Shown: positions 45,643 through 55,836 of the stretch, in pieces
Layout: every line of letters begins with the position of its first letter
How positions within the stretch are numbered: position 1 is the stretch's first letter
NCBI GenBank assembly: GCA_011319805.1
Contig: SJRY01000008.1
Location: 1-55,836 of the forward strand
Reading direction: 5' to 3'
DNA from: Macrocybe gigantea
Lineage: Eukaryota; Basidiomycota; Agaricomycetes; Agaricales; Callistosporiaceae
DNA: 55,836 nucleotides
Made by a program: the position numbers and the translations under genes
The notes under the pieces: model-generated
What the model saw: only the letters and a program-made list of their open reading frames with translations
The model's database searches: none
What the model was told of the DNA's origin: nothing

Positions 45643-48600
45643 TCTATTTTTCCCTTTAGCCTTCTTGTTCCTCGTTCTTGCATTATTATTCTTGGCATTG
45701 TTTCGCTTTTTCTTTCCACTGTATGACTAACCCATCCATCCCATTTTGTTCTACTTTGGACTCGACAATATGCGAACCGTTCTATATCCTTATCAGTCCC
45801 ACCAGTCCTGCCGCCTCACCGCCCAAGCAACGGAGAAGTGCTCCCAAATTCCTCATCCCCCAACTGCTTTCCTTGCAATTCCGTATGCTTTTTCCTTTCT
45901 CTTTACGTTAGAAGTGGTTACTAGTCGGGTTCTTTCTTGAGGGAAACAGACAGGCTGTTTCTCCCCCTCAATCCGTTGCTCCCAAAGTTTTTTTTTCTTT
46001 TCTGCAATGTCGCTTCCTCGCTGTCTTCTGTATTATTTACTCCACCCTCTCCGCTCCTCCCCCATTACCTCTGTACCTATCTGCGTCATGTGGACACTTC
46101 TTTGGAACGGAACTACCAGTCGTCTACATGCCTTCCTCTACCTGTGTTGCTTTCTTGCTCAATTTTTGTAGCTGTGCTTTCTGACTCGGGTCAATAGAAT
46201 TTGCGCTTGCTAGTCTGCATGCATGACAGAGGTATCGATTGACAACACGAGTTAAAAAGTCGTCAAGAAAGCCCCGCTGTCGACAATCGGTCAATGTTCA
46301 GCTACGAAAATCGGTCAGAAAGCAGACGAGCAGCTATTCCAGATCGACAGGATTGTTGTAGGCCAGTCAAGTGCTTCATATCGACATACCTCTACAATCC
46401 TTCCTCCCCGCCAACGCAGCTACCCTCCTTGGAGATACATCCTTGCGACCTCATCGCTGGCAACGAAACAATGCGAGGAAAGACTGGGTCACCGAAGGCG
46501 GTGCTCCTAGCCAGTTGTTGTGTTCATTAGGCTGTCATGACAGGGGGTCATCGGTACGCGGAACAAAGTCAGTTTCGGCGGATGAGTCGCAGGGTTCTTG
46601 GAAGAATCGATGCCTTCGAAGAAGTTTTCACCGATATGTAGAAGCTAGCCGTGCGCACGAGGGAACTCAAGCCTCAGAACTTGAAAGAAGGCCTGTGCAG
46701 CCGGTGTCCACGGCATTGAGCGTAAAAACGAGCGGATCAAGGTTAAGTGGAAGGGACAATTCCTCGAGAGGTGGTGAAGCGGGTGTCGTCACTCTCCCTT
46801 TTCAGCTCACCGCGGAATTCCTCCTGAACGTGGAGCACCCCGAGTTTAGGAGCTTTATGCTTTCTGCCGGGCACCACGGCACCTAACTGCTCGTGTGCTA
46901 GCTAGCAAGGTTATTTTAAAATTTCAAATGAGGTGCTTTGATTGACAAGACAGTGGAGTAGGGCCGGAGGCCCTCCTCCGGGATATCACATGATCATAGT
47001 ATATAGCCCTCGGGTACGCGTCTGTAGTCGGAGACCACCACGTATACACGTCGTTGAGCCCAGCTATACGCTCCGAGTGTCCCCGCCAGCCTCTCCAACA
47101 GAACACATCGACATCCAGGGAGAGGAATGTCATCTTGCGACTTGTATTACGAGTACCTGGCAAGTAGGAAGGGATCTCCAGATGGACCCTCTGGAGCCGA
47201 CAGGAAAGGCGTGTTACCGACTTGAGGAATCTGCGAATTTGAGGCGAACACGACTTGAAGAAGTTAAGATGGACCGGATCGTTATTGTACCCTTGAGATC
47301 AGCGATACACGTGTCTTTGTGGACTTGTTTAGATCATAGACGCACATACAACCCGGTCCAAATTTGAGGCGAAGGCTGTCGACGTCCCTCCACCTACGAC
47401 AGATCGCCCCAGAGGCGAAGGACAGGTGATTAGGTGCTGCCCATGCGAAAGATAAGTCCAAGACTCTAATTTGCCGGGCGACAGCGTATCTCAGAAATGC
47501 GCAGCTTCAAAGGAAAGTAAAAAAATACATTCTCCACTGCTTTTCTCGAGTTCCGCCATGCGCGCAACATGTTAGGAATGTTCGGTTAAGCTGTCCACAT
47601 TTAGCAGATAGTCAGCCGCAGTGCACGTAGAGAACTGGCTGGGAACATCTGCATCAGACTGAAAAACGGCATCTGGACAGCAAAGATTCTGTAGATTGGC
47701 TTTGATTCGTTTAGCCCGTTTCTGCCATAAACTGCCATCCCAGGTGGTGTCCGTCGGACATTCTAACCCGGGACTTATCCCATTTTAATTATTGCGGCTG
47801 GATCATACATGAGCGTCCTGAAGTGTTCGAGGTCGCAACGCCACGAGCCTGGGATACAAGCATGTGTACCAGATTGCCTGAAACCACAAAGACGGACTCA
47901 GAATCCAGGTTGAACGATTACTTGCGGAACTGAAGGACTGGGTGAACGTTCCGTAAGAATGCTCGATCTCCTGCTCTCCAATTCCGGTTAACACCACATA
48001 AGACAATGCAAGGCGAGACATCATTAGGACTTGATGGTAGAAAGTCAGGTTTCGAACAGCACGTAGGATTCCTCCGTGGCATTTTCTTACGTTGCATGTA
48101 TTCGTAACGTAGGCCATAGGAGAGGCGAAGACCGCGCGGTCTATTTCCCGTTTTGTGCGATCTAGATATCAGCAACGTCCAGTTCTCTATCTTTATTGGG
48201 CCTTTTCGAAACCTAACGAACTGGCAGAGGAATTAGGAAGCCACAAGACAACGCCGCCGGAAGGAGGATTCCATGAGTGAGCATGCCTCCCTTTTTGTGG
48301 ATCTAGTTGCGACCTTGGAGTCATTATGCGAAACCACGCCAAAGCGGTGCAAAGCATTAGAACGGAAAAAGACAATTCAGCGCTTCTCCACGAAGAGATG
48401 GAAGGGGTTTGTCCGTCGCCGCAGGAAACTCGAGACCGGCGCAGTAAGGATTATCCACCTGAAATAATTATCAAAACCAAACACATTGCGCGTCCAAACA
48501 AATTACAGTCATGCAAAAACCTTTCTCACAAGGTATCGTTCATGGCCTTCCCCCGGGGCCGTGTCCTTTCTCTTCCTCGGCAAACTCAAACAGCTCACCA

Positions 48601-49369
48601 TGAATAGTTTCCAACCGCCACTTCGCCGTTGGGGCCCATTGTGTCAAGTTTCTACAAAGGAGTCTTAAAGTGTTTGTGTACGAGCCTCCCACAAAATTTT
48701 CCAAACCATATCGTGCTGATAGTTTACGTAGTATATCTATCCACCTGGCCTTATCATATTCCCATGAGGATGCTAGAAACGCGATAGCCCTGGTCTACTT
48801 TAGCCAGGTTACATAGCACTCTACTCTCAGAATACCAAGAGTCTTTCAAAAGCCGCGCCAACGCTCCCCGGACATATCAGTCAAACTTCTAGACAAGACC
48901 GAGCCGGGCTACCCGTAGTTCCTTGAGTCATCTCTTGCGTACCGAGCATGCAGTATTAATGGCGGAGTCTCGCAATTACAGCGGCCTAAACAAATCCAAA
49001 ACAAGCATGTATTGTTACTATCTAGCTTGGGATGTGGACATCTCAGACCGGTACCCGAACTCAACCATTTGAGGTGGATAACGCTGGAAAACTTCCCTAA
49101 GTATCGCACGATAGTTGAACTTTGCTTGAGGCTTGAGCGCTTGAGCGATCATGATGCCAACTCTAATCCTCTTTGCATAGGAGCCTACTTTGTCTTTTCG
49201 TCGTTCACTCATAGATCAAACTTGCCTTCACAGTTTATATTCGTATCAGACGACCAGCCTCCGCAAGGTAAAAATGTATCTACTCCTCTCATCCGTATAC
49301 AAATCCAATTGGTAACAATACAAAACAGACGCCAATTTTCCCTTCGATTGTACATGTGATATGGAACAT
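45643..49369. other. gene-poor 3.7 kb between WOPR and the FAD oxidase
   Basis: The left part is T-rich and probably 3' untranslated. The rest has scattered open frames up to 171 codons (46371-46886, +) without recognised domains. A small perfect hairpin (7-bp arms) sits at 46964-46981. No transposon or tRNA seen. Confidence 0.5.
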
Positions 49370-50875
49370 TTACAAGTGAGTTCTGACTGAGGCGGATGCC
49401 TCGATCTCTGCTTCCAACCCTTTTAAGATGTTCAAGACGTCGGCTGCGCATCCGAATGAGAAGCTGAAGCCTGATCCACCCTGGCCATAGGAATGAACGA
49501 TGCGGCTGGCGGTACCATCCTTCTTCCAGCGTTGTTCTCTCTCAACCCTGACATTTTCGGTCGTTAGAGGACGAAGTCCTTGAACGAGGGGTGACACATC
49601 ATAATCGGCGTTTTCCAAACCAGGGACGAAGTCGTTGCAGCGCTTGCGCATACGAACGATTTCGGGGCTATCCAATGTCAAGTTCAAAGAGTAAACGTCA
49701 GGTTGGGCCAAGCCTGCGACGAATCAGACGCTCAGCCTTTGACGGAGAAGAGGAAGATACGCATTAAATACGAACCTCCGAGAATCAATGTGCGGTCGTT
49801 TCTCGGAACGATGAAGACTATATCTTCAACCGAATCACCACGGGCCGCATCGTGAGAGACGCAAAGTGCCTCATTCAGCTTGGGAAACTTGGATCCGTCG
49901 TTGACAACATGGATCAAGGCGCCTCGCAGAGGGTAGACTGTGGAATCCGCCGCTAGTTCGTGGGCGTTCAGCCCTGTCGCATGGATAATAGCGTCCACCC
50001 CAAATTGACGGCGCAGTTCATCCTCTTGCGTCACAAGATCGCCATCAACGCGACCCGTCACCAGGCGGGCGCCCTTGGCGGCCACGACCTTGTACAAGAA
50101 CATCATATACTGGTCGGTGTCAATTGCAGGGGCGAGAAGTTGGTACGAATCGACGACACCAGCATTCTGATTGACGGAATGCCTGGTCACAAGCGTGCGG
50201 TCGCGTTTGAAACCCTGAATCTGAATTTACAAAAAATCAGGTCAACATCATTTGGGGGAATAAGACGGCTCAAATAACTAACATCTGGGACAGCGGCAAT
50301 CTCTTTCATCTTCAAGTACTGGTCGGGCATCTCCTCGATCGGCTGGTGGAAGAAAAAGTTCGACATCTTCATGCGAACGCCGTGCTCCTTGGCAGGCAAG
50401 AATTGTATTAACTTGTCAAAGGCTCTGTACCCGGTCATGCACCATCTCTTGGATTTCTCCAAAGAAACAGTGTTTGTGTGCTGCCCACAGACTGCCGGAG
50501 GCCACTCCCAACTGAGCAAGATGAATCTTTTCAGCGAAGCCCTTGCGCAGGCAAGACAAAACCTACAGAGCGCCAGCGATCTGGGAAGTAATGCGGTCCT
50601 TGAGCGATGCCCACCTTTCAGACACGACAGTGACTTCGTATCCGGCATCTAAGAGGGCCCAGCTTGTCTATAGAAAGGACGTCTTCAATCGCCAAGCTAG
50701 ATATTCAATGAAATTGATCACTGACAGTCAGGCCAGTAACGCCACCACCAATGACAAGGATCTTTTTGATTGACGGATTCTTCCTTCGCGCAAACGCTGG
50801 GCCATTCTCGAGGACAAGCTCGTCCTCGACAAGGCGAAGGCGAAGGTCTGTAAGACGAGGTGAAGCAGACGCCAT
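49370..50875 (-). CDS. D-amino-acid-oxidase-like FAD oxidoreductase, copy 1
   Basis: Flavoprotein of the D-amino-acid/D-aspartate oxidase family, releasing an oxo-acid, ammonia and H2O2. The ATG at 50875 gives MASASPRLTDLRLRLVEDE, then the dinucleotide-binding loop ILVIGGGVTGLT, and after an intron TSWALLDAGYEVTVVSERW. Then ITSQIAGALWEWPPAVCG, MKMSNFFFHQPIEEMP, HSVNQNAGVVDSYQLLAPAI, IIHATGLNAHELAADSTVYPLRG, VFIVPRNDRTLILGG, QGLRPLTTENVRVERE (substrate-binding Arg expected here) and RIVHSYGQGGSGFSFSFGCA. Every intron joins in frame; TAA is at 49372-49370. The C-terminus is VRTHL, so Thr-His-Leu stands where peroxisomal members carry a PTS1 such as SKL. A TATA box lies 63-69 bp upstream. A closely related second copy lies about 4 kb further right. 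Confidence 0.93.
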
Positions 50876-53800
50876 TGTAGATAGAATAAAAATCAAAGGA
50901 TGTTGGAACTTGAAAATTTAGCAATTTTGAGCATGGCCTTTATACTTTGCGGTCGGTTTTTTCTTCGATGTTCAACGACTCAAAAATTGCCTTGACGGTC
51001 TAGATGACTCTGGATGCCCGGGGTCCACGCATGCAGATTTTACAGATTTGCTGTATGCCCGATTGGCTCTGGCGGAGCAGAGAGCAATGGAGCACCGTAA
51101 CAAAAGCATTTTCTTTGAGTTGCGATCTAGCCGGCTCTCACGTTGAACGTAAGAATAGCGGGAACTCCTTTTTTCGGTGATGTTGCGCTTCTATGAGAGG
51201 CTACGCGATCCTCCGAGGTCCATGCGTCGACACGCACATCACATCAATGGCAGAATGCGATGGATGAAGAGAAGTCCGAGGTGGTCATGTGAAGCCGCAA
51301 CAATCCTAGGGTATCGATTTGAGTGGCTCGTCCATACATTGTTTGTGTTGCCCCACGTCGCCTGTCCCGGCTACCATGGTATAGGTGTGATGAGATGAAA
51401 GTCTGGACCTCGACATTGGTTCTAGGCCAAAAGACAGCGTGAGCAGTAGCCATCTCAACATTCTTGAACGCTGATCCACCCCATTTGTAGCGAAATCGTG
51501 ATGTCGGACCTTCTGCTCTCAGAAAAGGTAGGTAAGGCTCTGAAAAGACGAGTACCGCTAGGATAGTTGTTTCACTGACCTTCAGAAAAAGTGGGCGTTC
51601 ACAGCACTTGCTCTACGCAGCAAAACAGCCGTTTTTATTGCATTCAATGTATGTAACCACAACTCAAAAAACCAGTTGGGAACGCGAAACATTCAATGAG
51701 CAAGAAGCCACTCTTTGACTGATTTTCCGTATTGTTCAGGAGCTGTTCTGATGTATGCAGAAGCAACTTCCACACGAAGTGCGTTCTGACCGTTCCATGA
51801 CTCTTCCAAAAGGCGGTACTGAGTGAAAATTGTGTACTATATGCGGAATAAGAGGACATCGAAACCGGATCTTCAATACGCGGGAAGCAACTTTGATGAG
51901 CAGCTGGAACAGTAGGCTTGGAATTGGCCGAATTATCAATAACACGAAAGGTTTTGGAAAAAGCCGTCCAACGTATTGCGCTAAATTGCACCGAGCGAAC
52001 CACGTTTGCGCCAATGTGACGAGAAATCCAAAAGGAACAAAGTCCGTGCACGTGCATCTCGAACCAAACGTTCATCTGAAGGCAATCCGTTGACCCCAAG
52101 TCCGAATGGGAGCGACAGCAAGTGATAGTCATCTCATGGTTGATCGCGTTCCTCGTCATGAACAGCATGGCTCCCCTGCGAATGCTAGAAAGGATGGCAC
52201 TCGCGATAGCGGGTTCATTGCGTGCTGTGAGAGTGACGGTGGGACCAAGTGGAATGTAAAAGCCATTTAGCAAGCTCCAGTGCAACCAGATAGATGGATC
52301 CTGTTTTGCCGAACTACAGTATGACACAGTATGCTTCTTCTCTACCCACACGAACTTACACGTCAACAGTGAACTCCATATGCTGAAGGAAGTATGATTC
52401 ATTCGTATTTCATTGGCAAGCAGGCTAATAACCATTTTTCCAAGGTTTCCAGAAGTACAGCTCGGGTTTGAGTAAGACCGGCTCTATGTGGCCGACACTG
52501 GATCTTGACATGTTTCGCAACAAGAAAGCACGACATACTTGGGCGAAATGTTGCAGTTTTGTCCGGGAATGCCGAATTGGTCTGTTGGTAATGCCTTCGG
52601 TCTTAACATTATCATAGAATAATATTACGCTTCTCGATTTCGAACGATTTTCCTGGGTACGAAACATGCTTTTGGCTGTCACATCTCTCAATAATCAGAA
52701 ACGGCGCGTTTGTTTAGCCCGCCTCTGTATTACGTTCTCTACGACCGCCTGCCGCTGTGAAATTCAGCCCTCGGCGAATCCGAATGGGACAATTTCTTTT
52801 TCATTAACCGCATCTGCTATGAACATCTATAATATCGATGTACATAAGGATGACCTGTCCATTGCGCCGAAATTTTGAAGAGGCCGAGATGAACGTGCTA
52901 GCTCTGAGATCTAGTGCTCCAACTTGTAGCCCCATCTCTCAGAAATTTGGCTACCCGCTGAATGCAGTCACAATTGCTTAGCCGACGTTTTGAACCCTTT
53001 CCTTAGAAGAGATGATCAACCCATAGCATGAAGAGCGACGCATCCTCATAGAACCTTTGAAACTCAGCGACTCCACATAGAATAAGACAAATACCTCTGT
53101 GAAACGCACCTTCTTCTATCCTGGTCCTTTCAGCCTCAGGACACCCAACGAGCATGGGCAGGCGTTGGGCCTCACTCTACGTCATTCACATTCTGCCTAT
53201 GTCAAACCTGATTCTCCTTTGCCTCACATTCGAGGTGACGGAGTGCCGTAAACATTACCTAAAACTTGAACGATGGAGGCAATGACCCCGCGTCTCATCT
53301 ACTTGACTACCACGTTTGCCATCTCGAGCAATACCGCCGATTGCTGGAGACGACTGCATCTAAGCAATCGTTTCCGTAATGATCTCGGGCTTGCCTGTAT
53401 CACATCCTTCGCACCGATCCGAGTACTGCGAAACTTTCAAATCCACTTATGGCTTGCTCCTCCCCATTGGCCTCACTACGTTGACAGTTTGCAGCCACTC
53501 TGATTCCGAAACTCGATGCCCGTGGATGTCGACGTTACAAAAAGGACTTCACTCTAGCCGAGCTTCCGCAAAGACGTACATGTCAACTTGAATGTGCTGC
53601 TATTCAGATGATTCTCACCGCGGAAATTGCTTGCTATCTGGACACTGCTTCAATTCATTCTTGAGATGGTCAAAGCTACATTTGGGCTTTGTTTGCTCAT
53701 GGAAACCTGAGAGGCCTGTCACTTCATGTGAATCTGTTAGTCTCTGACCGCGTCCCTTCTTAGCCGAGACACCCTCAAACCAGCGACTCGCGTTTTCCTT

Positions 53801-54842
53801 GTCCGATTCCCCACGGAAGACCAGGTTGTGAGTGAATTATATTATATTCAGCTCGGCATGAACTAGGCAGCTCCTACAGCGGTGATTGGGCGGAGATGTA
53901 AATTTTGAACGTTGAGTTCCGAGTCATTGTGGGGATCATCGGCCTCGAAAGGCCATCACCATGGCGTAGGAGAGCCTGGCCGCCTTGCAATGAGAGCAAT
54001 AAGATCTTGCGCGCTGTCAATCAGATCTTCATGGAAGAAGCGTGTTCCTTTTTCTGAGGCTATTTTGCCTTTAGGTATGTTACCCCCGCAGAAACGCACC
54101 GTGTTGCACGCTAATTCAAGCGACGCTTTCGTCCGTTGATCTGAAAATTATTCACCGCGAACAAACTGCTTCGGCATAATTCAAGAAACGTGCGCACCAC
54201 GTCCTAGAAGACCGCGGATATACACCCAGATCTGAAGTAGATTTACACAGACGTCTATCCATGTTCAATGGCGACGAGAATGTGGTAATACTACCCGTCA
54301 TTCCCACTCATAACCCCACACTGCGGGCACTGATGTTGCAGGGACTGAACCCCAGTCGGGTGCAATCCGGCATCCAGATTGTCCTGTTGGTATGTGCGTC
54401 TTCAACTTGAACGGACTAGGAAAATCACCGTCAGGTGCGAATAGCCTATTAGGCAGTTCTCGGCAGGTGCCATTGATTATTGCAACATCGTCAGTTACAG
54501 TGGTGCAGCTGTCTTCGGGTAATTGGATTTACCTTGATGCGCCCGTAGTGCTTCTGGCATACTTCCGATGCGTCTAAATGTGCGCTTTCTCGGCATCCAC
54601 CGTGCCTCATAGGCGCATCTTGGACATCATTGACAGCCATGAGAGCACGCTGAATCCCGACAGAATGCCGAAGGCTGAGCCTGTAAGCCGATCATTGTAT
54701 AGTTCGTGTCTCCTACTGATCTGCGAAAGCAGTGGCGAGAACGATTCCCAACTTGAATGATGGCTTTTGGTCCACATGACGCTAAGTACAGAATGACTAA
54801 GATATAGGCTGTGGCCTATTTCGTATGGATGAGACTTTTCTT
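50876..54842. other. gene-poor 4 kb between the two FAD oxidase copies
   Basis: It holds the promoter of copy 1 at its left end. A minus-strand open frame of 263 codons (52435-51644) has no recognisable domain, many Ser/Cys/Phe residues and no intron pattern; I treat it as chance or a decayed gene. No transposon ends or direct repeats were recognised. Confidence 0.45.
50938..50944 (-). promoter_or_regulatory. TATA box of FAD oxidase copy 1
   Basis: TATAAAG on the minus strand, 63-69 bases before the ATG at 50875, followed by an A-rich leader. Spacing fits a functional promoter. Confidence 0.55.
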
Positions 54843-55836
54843 TCACAAGTGGGAGCGGACGGCTGTCGCAGCACCAAGTTCAGCTTCTAAGGACTGAATT
54901 AACCTCAGCACATCTCCTGCACAGCCGAAAGACAAGCTGAATCCGGCACCACCCTGTCCGTACGAGTGAATGATTCGACTTGCTGTTCCATCGGTCTTGA
55001 GCCTCTTTTCCCTCTCGACTCTGACGTTGTCGTCGGTGAAAGGGCGAAGTCCCTGGACAAGAGGAGTAACACCATATTCTGCATTTTCCAAACCGGGCAC
55101 AAAGTCGTTGCATCGTTTACGCATGCGTTTAATTTCCGGACTATCCAGAGTAAGGTCCAAGGACCACACATCGGGTTGGGCCAGGCCTTCCGTGTTCGCC
55201 GATCAATATGGAAATTCACCGGAGAAGCGTCGAATAGACTTACCGCCCAGAATCAGAGTGCGATCGTTACGAGGGACGATGAAAACTATGTCCTCGGCCT
55301 CGTCGCCTTGTGTGTCATCATGAGACACACACAATGCTTCTTTCAGCTGGGGGAATTTCGAACCGTCGTTGACGACGTGGATCAGTGCCCCGCGAAGGGG
55401 GTAGGTTTTGTCGTCGGCCGCGAGTTCTAATGCACCGAGGCCGGTGGAGTGCACGATAACGTCGACTCCGTATTGCGCTCTGAGGCTAGCCTCCTGTGCT
55501 AAAAGATCGCCATTGATACGTTTTGTAACCAACTTTCCGCCTTTAGCAAGTACTACCTCGCGCAACCACATCATGTATTTGTCCGTGTCGATGACGGGCG
55601 CAAGGTGTTGATACGAATCTACAACCCCAGCGTTCTGGTTGACAGAATGCTTTCGGATGAGGTCCGGGTCACGTTTGTATGCTTGAATCTATTTTCGCAT
55701 AAACTGAGAAGGGGAATGACGGTCAAATGGTCACGAAGACGAACATGTTTTTCGGCCTCAATTTCTTTCATTTTGGCCAGTTGTCCGGGCATGTCTTCCA
55801 GCTTCTGAGAGAAGAAGAAATTCGCCATTCTCATCC
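54843..55836 (-). CDS. D-amino-acid-oxidase-like FAD oxidoreductase, copy 2 (5' end outside window)
   Basis: Partial; the N-terminal FAD loop lies beyond the right edge. Visible exons are MRMANFFFSQKLEDMPGQLA, HSVNQNAGVVDSYQHLAPVI, MMWLREVVLAKGGKLVTKR, VIVHSTGLGALELAADDKTY, VFIVPRNDRTLILGG, and, after a small intron (about 55243-55188), GLAQPDVWSLDLTLDSPEIK, QGLRPFTDDNVRVEREK and RIIHSYGQGGAGFSLSFGCA. The TGA stop is at 54845-54843. Exon borders match copy 1, so this is a tandem duplicate that has diverged. The C-terminus is VRSHL: Ser-His-Leu fits the PTS1 consensus (S/A/C)(K/R/H)(L/M), predicting peroxisomal import, unlike copy 1. No frame break is seen in the visible part. Confidence 0.92.

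Noticed and set aside
46371..46886. 171-codon plus-strand frame ending with a segment reminiscent of plant SAUR proteins (HPEFRSFML)
   Set aside because: A single short resemblance in a fungal genome with no surrounding similarity is best explained by chance.
46964..46981. Perfect small hairpin (7-bp arms, 4-base loop)
   Set aside because: Isolated, without T-run or neighbouring gene; hairpin terminators are not a eukaryotic Pol II signal.
51644..52435. 263-codon open frame on the minus strand
   Set aside because: Longest open frame in its region, but no domain, odd composition rich in Ser, Cys and Phe, no intron pattern and no promoter; likely chance or a relic.
53273..53591. Possible F-box/LRR fragment on the plus strand
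   Set aside because: The Trp/Arg-rich segment does not match an F-box and stops quickly in all frames.

Overview
The window looks like nuclear DNA from a filamentous basidiomycete, most likely an Agaricomycete with a saprotrophic or wood-decay lifestyle. Genes are split by many 45-65 nt GT-AG introns. Families typical of that group are present: a copper radical oxidase with four WSC domains, a GH28 pectinase, a WOPR transcription factor, a fungal P450, and a cluster of AIG1/GIMAP-like P-loop GTPases. No rRNA, tRNA, CRISPR array or clear transposon was found. All names come from reading motifs and splice frames by eye; no search was run.

Layout. (1) 0-9.3 kb: four related GTPase genes, one apparently intact (6722-7922) and three broken by single-base frame breaks, interrupted by a cytochrome P450 on the minus strand (3409-5738). 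(2) 10.2-11.9 kb: a secreted GH28 pectin-degrading enzyme. (3) 12.5-29.8 kb: a housekeeping block with a PTC7-type PP2C phosphatase, a p24 cargo receptor, a tail-anchored FHA protein, the mRNA-export factor SAC3, and a KRE6/SKN1 beta-glucan synthesis protein. (4) 32.9-45.6 kb: cell-surface and carbohydrate functions, namely a membrane GT2 glycosyltransferase, the WSC copper radical oxidase and a WOPR (Gti1/Pac2) regulator. (5) 49.4-55.8 kb: two tandem D-amino-acid-oxidase-like genes, the second cut by the window edge, in gene-poor DNA.

How the genes fit together. The GH28 enzyme, the H2O2-producing copper radical oxidase and the FAD oxidases suit plant-litter breakdown and peroxide generation. 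KRE6, GT2 and p24 belong to wall building and secretion. SAC3, PTC7 and the FHA protein are core cell functions. Nothing indicates one co-regulated pathway. The most unusual area is the GTPase cluster: an unassigned, fast-turning-over fungal family with one survivor and three decaying copies, one of them facing the survivor tail to tail.

Caution. Single-base frame breaks also appear in P450, PTC7 and SAC3, so some may be assembly indels. The very high density in GTPase copies 1, 2 and 4 still points to real decay there.
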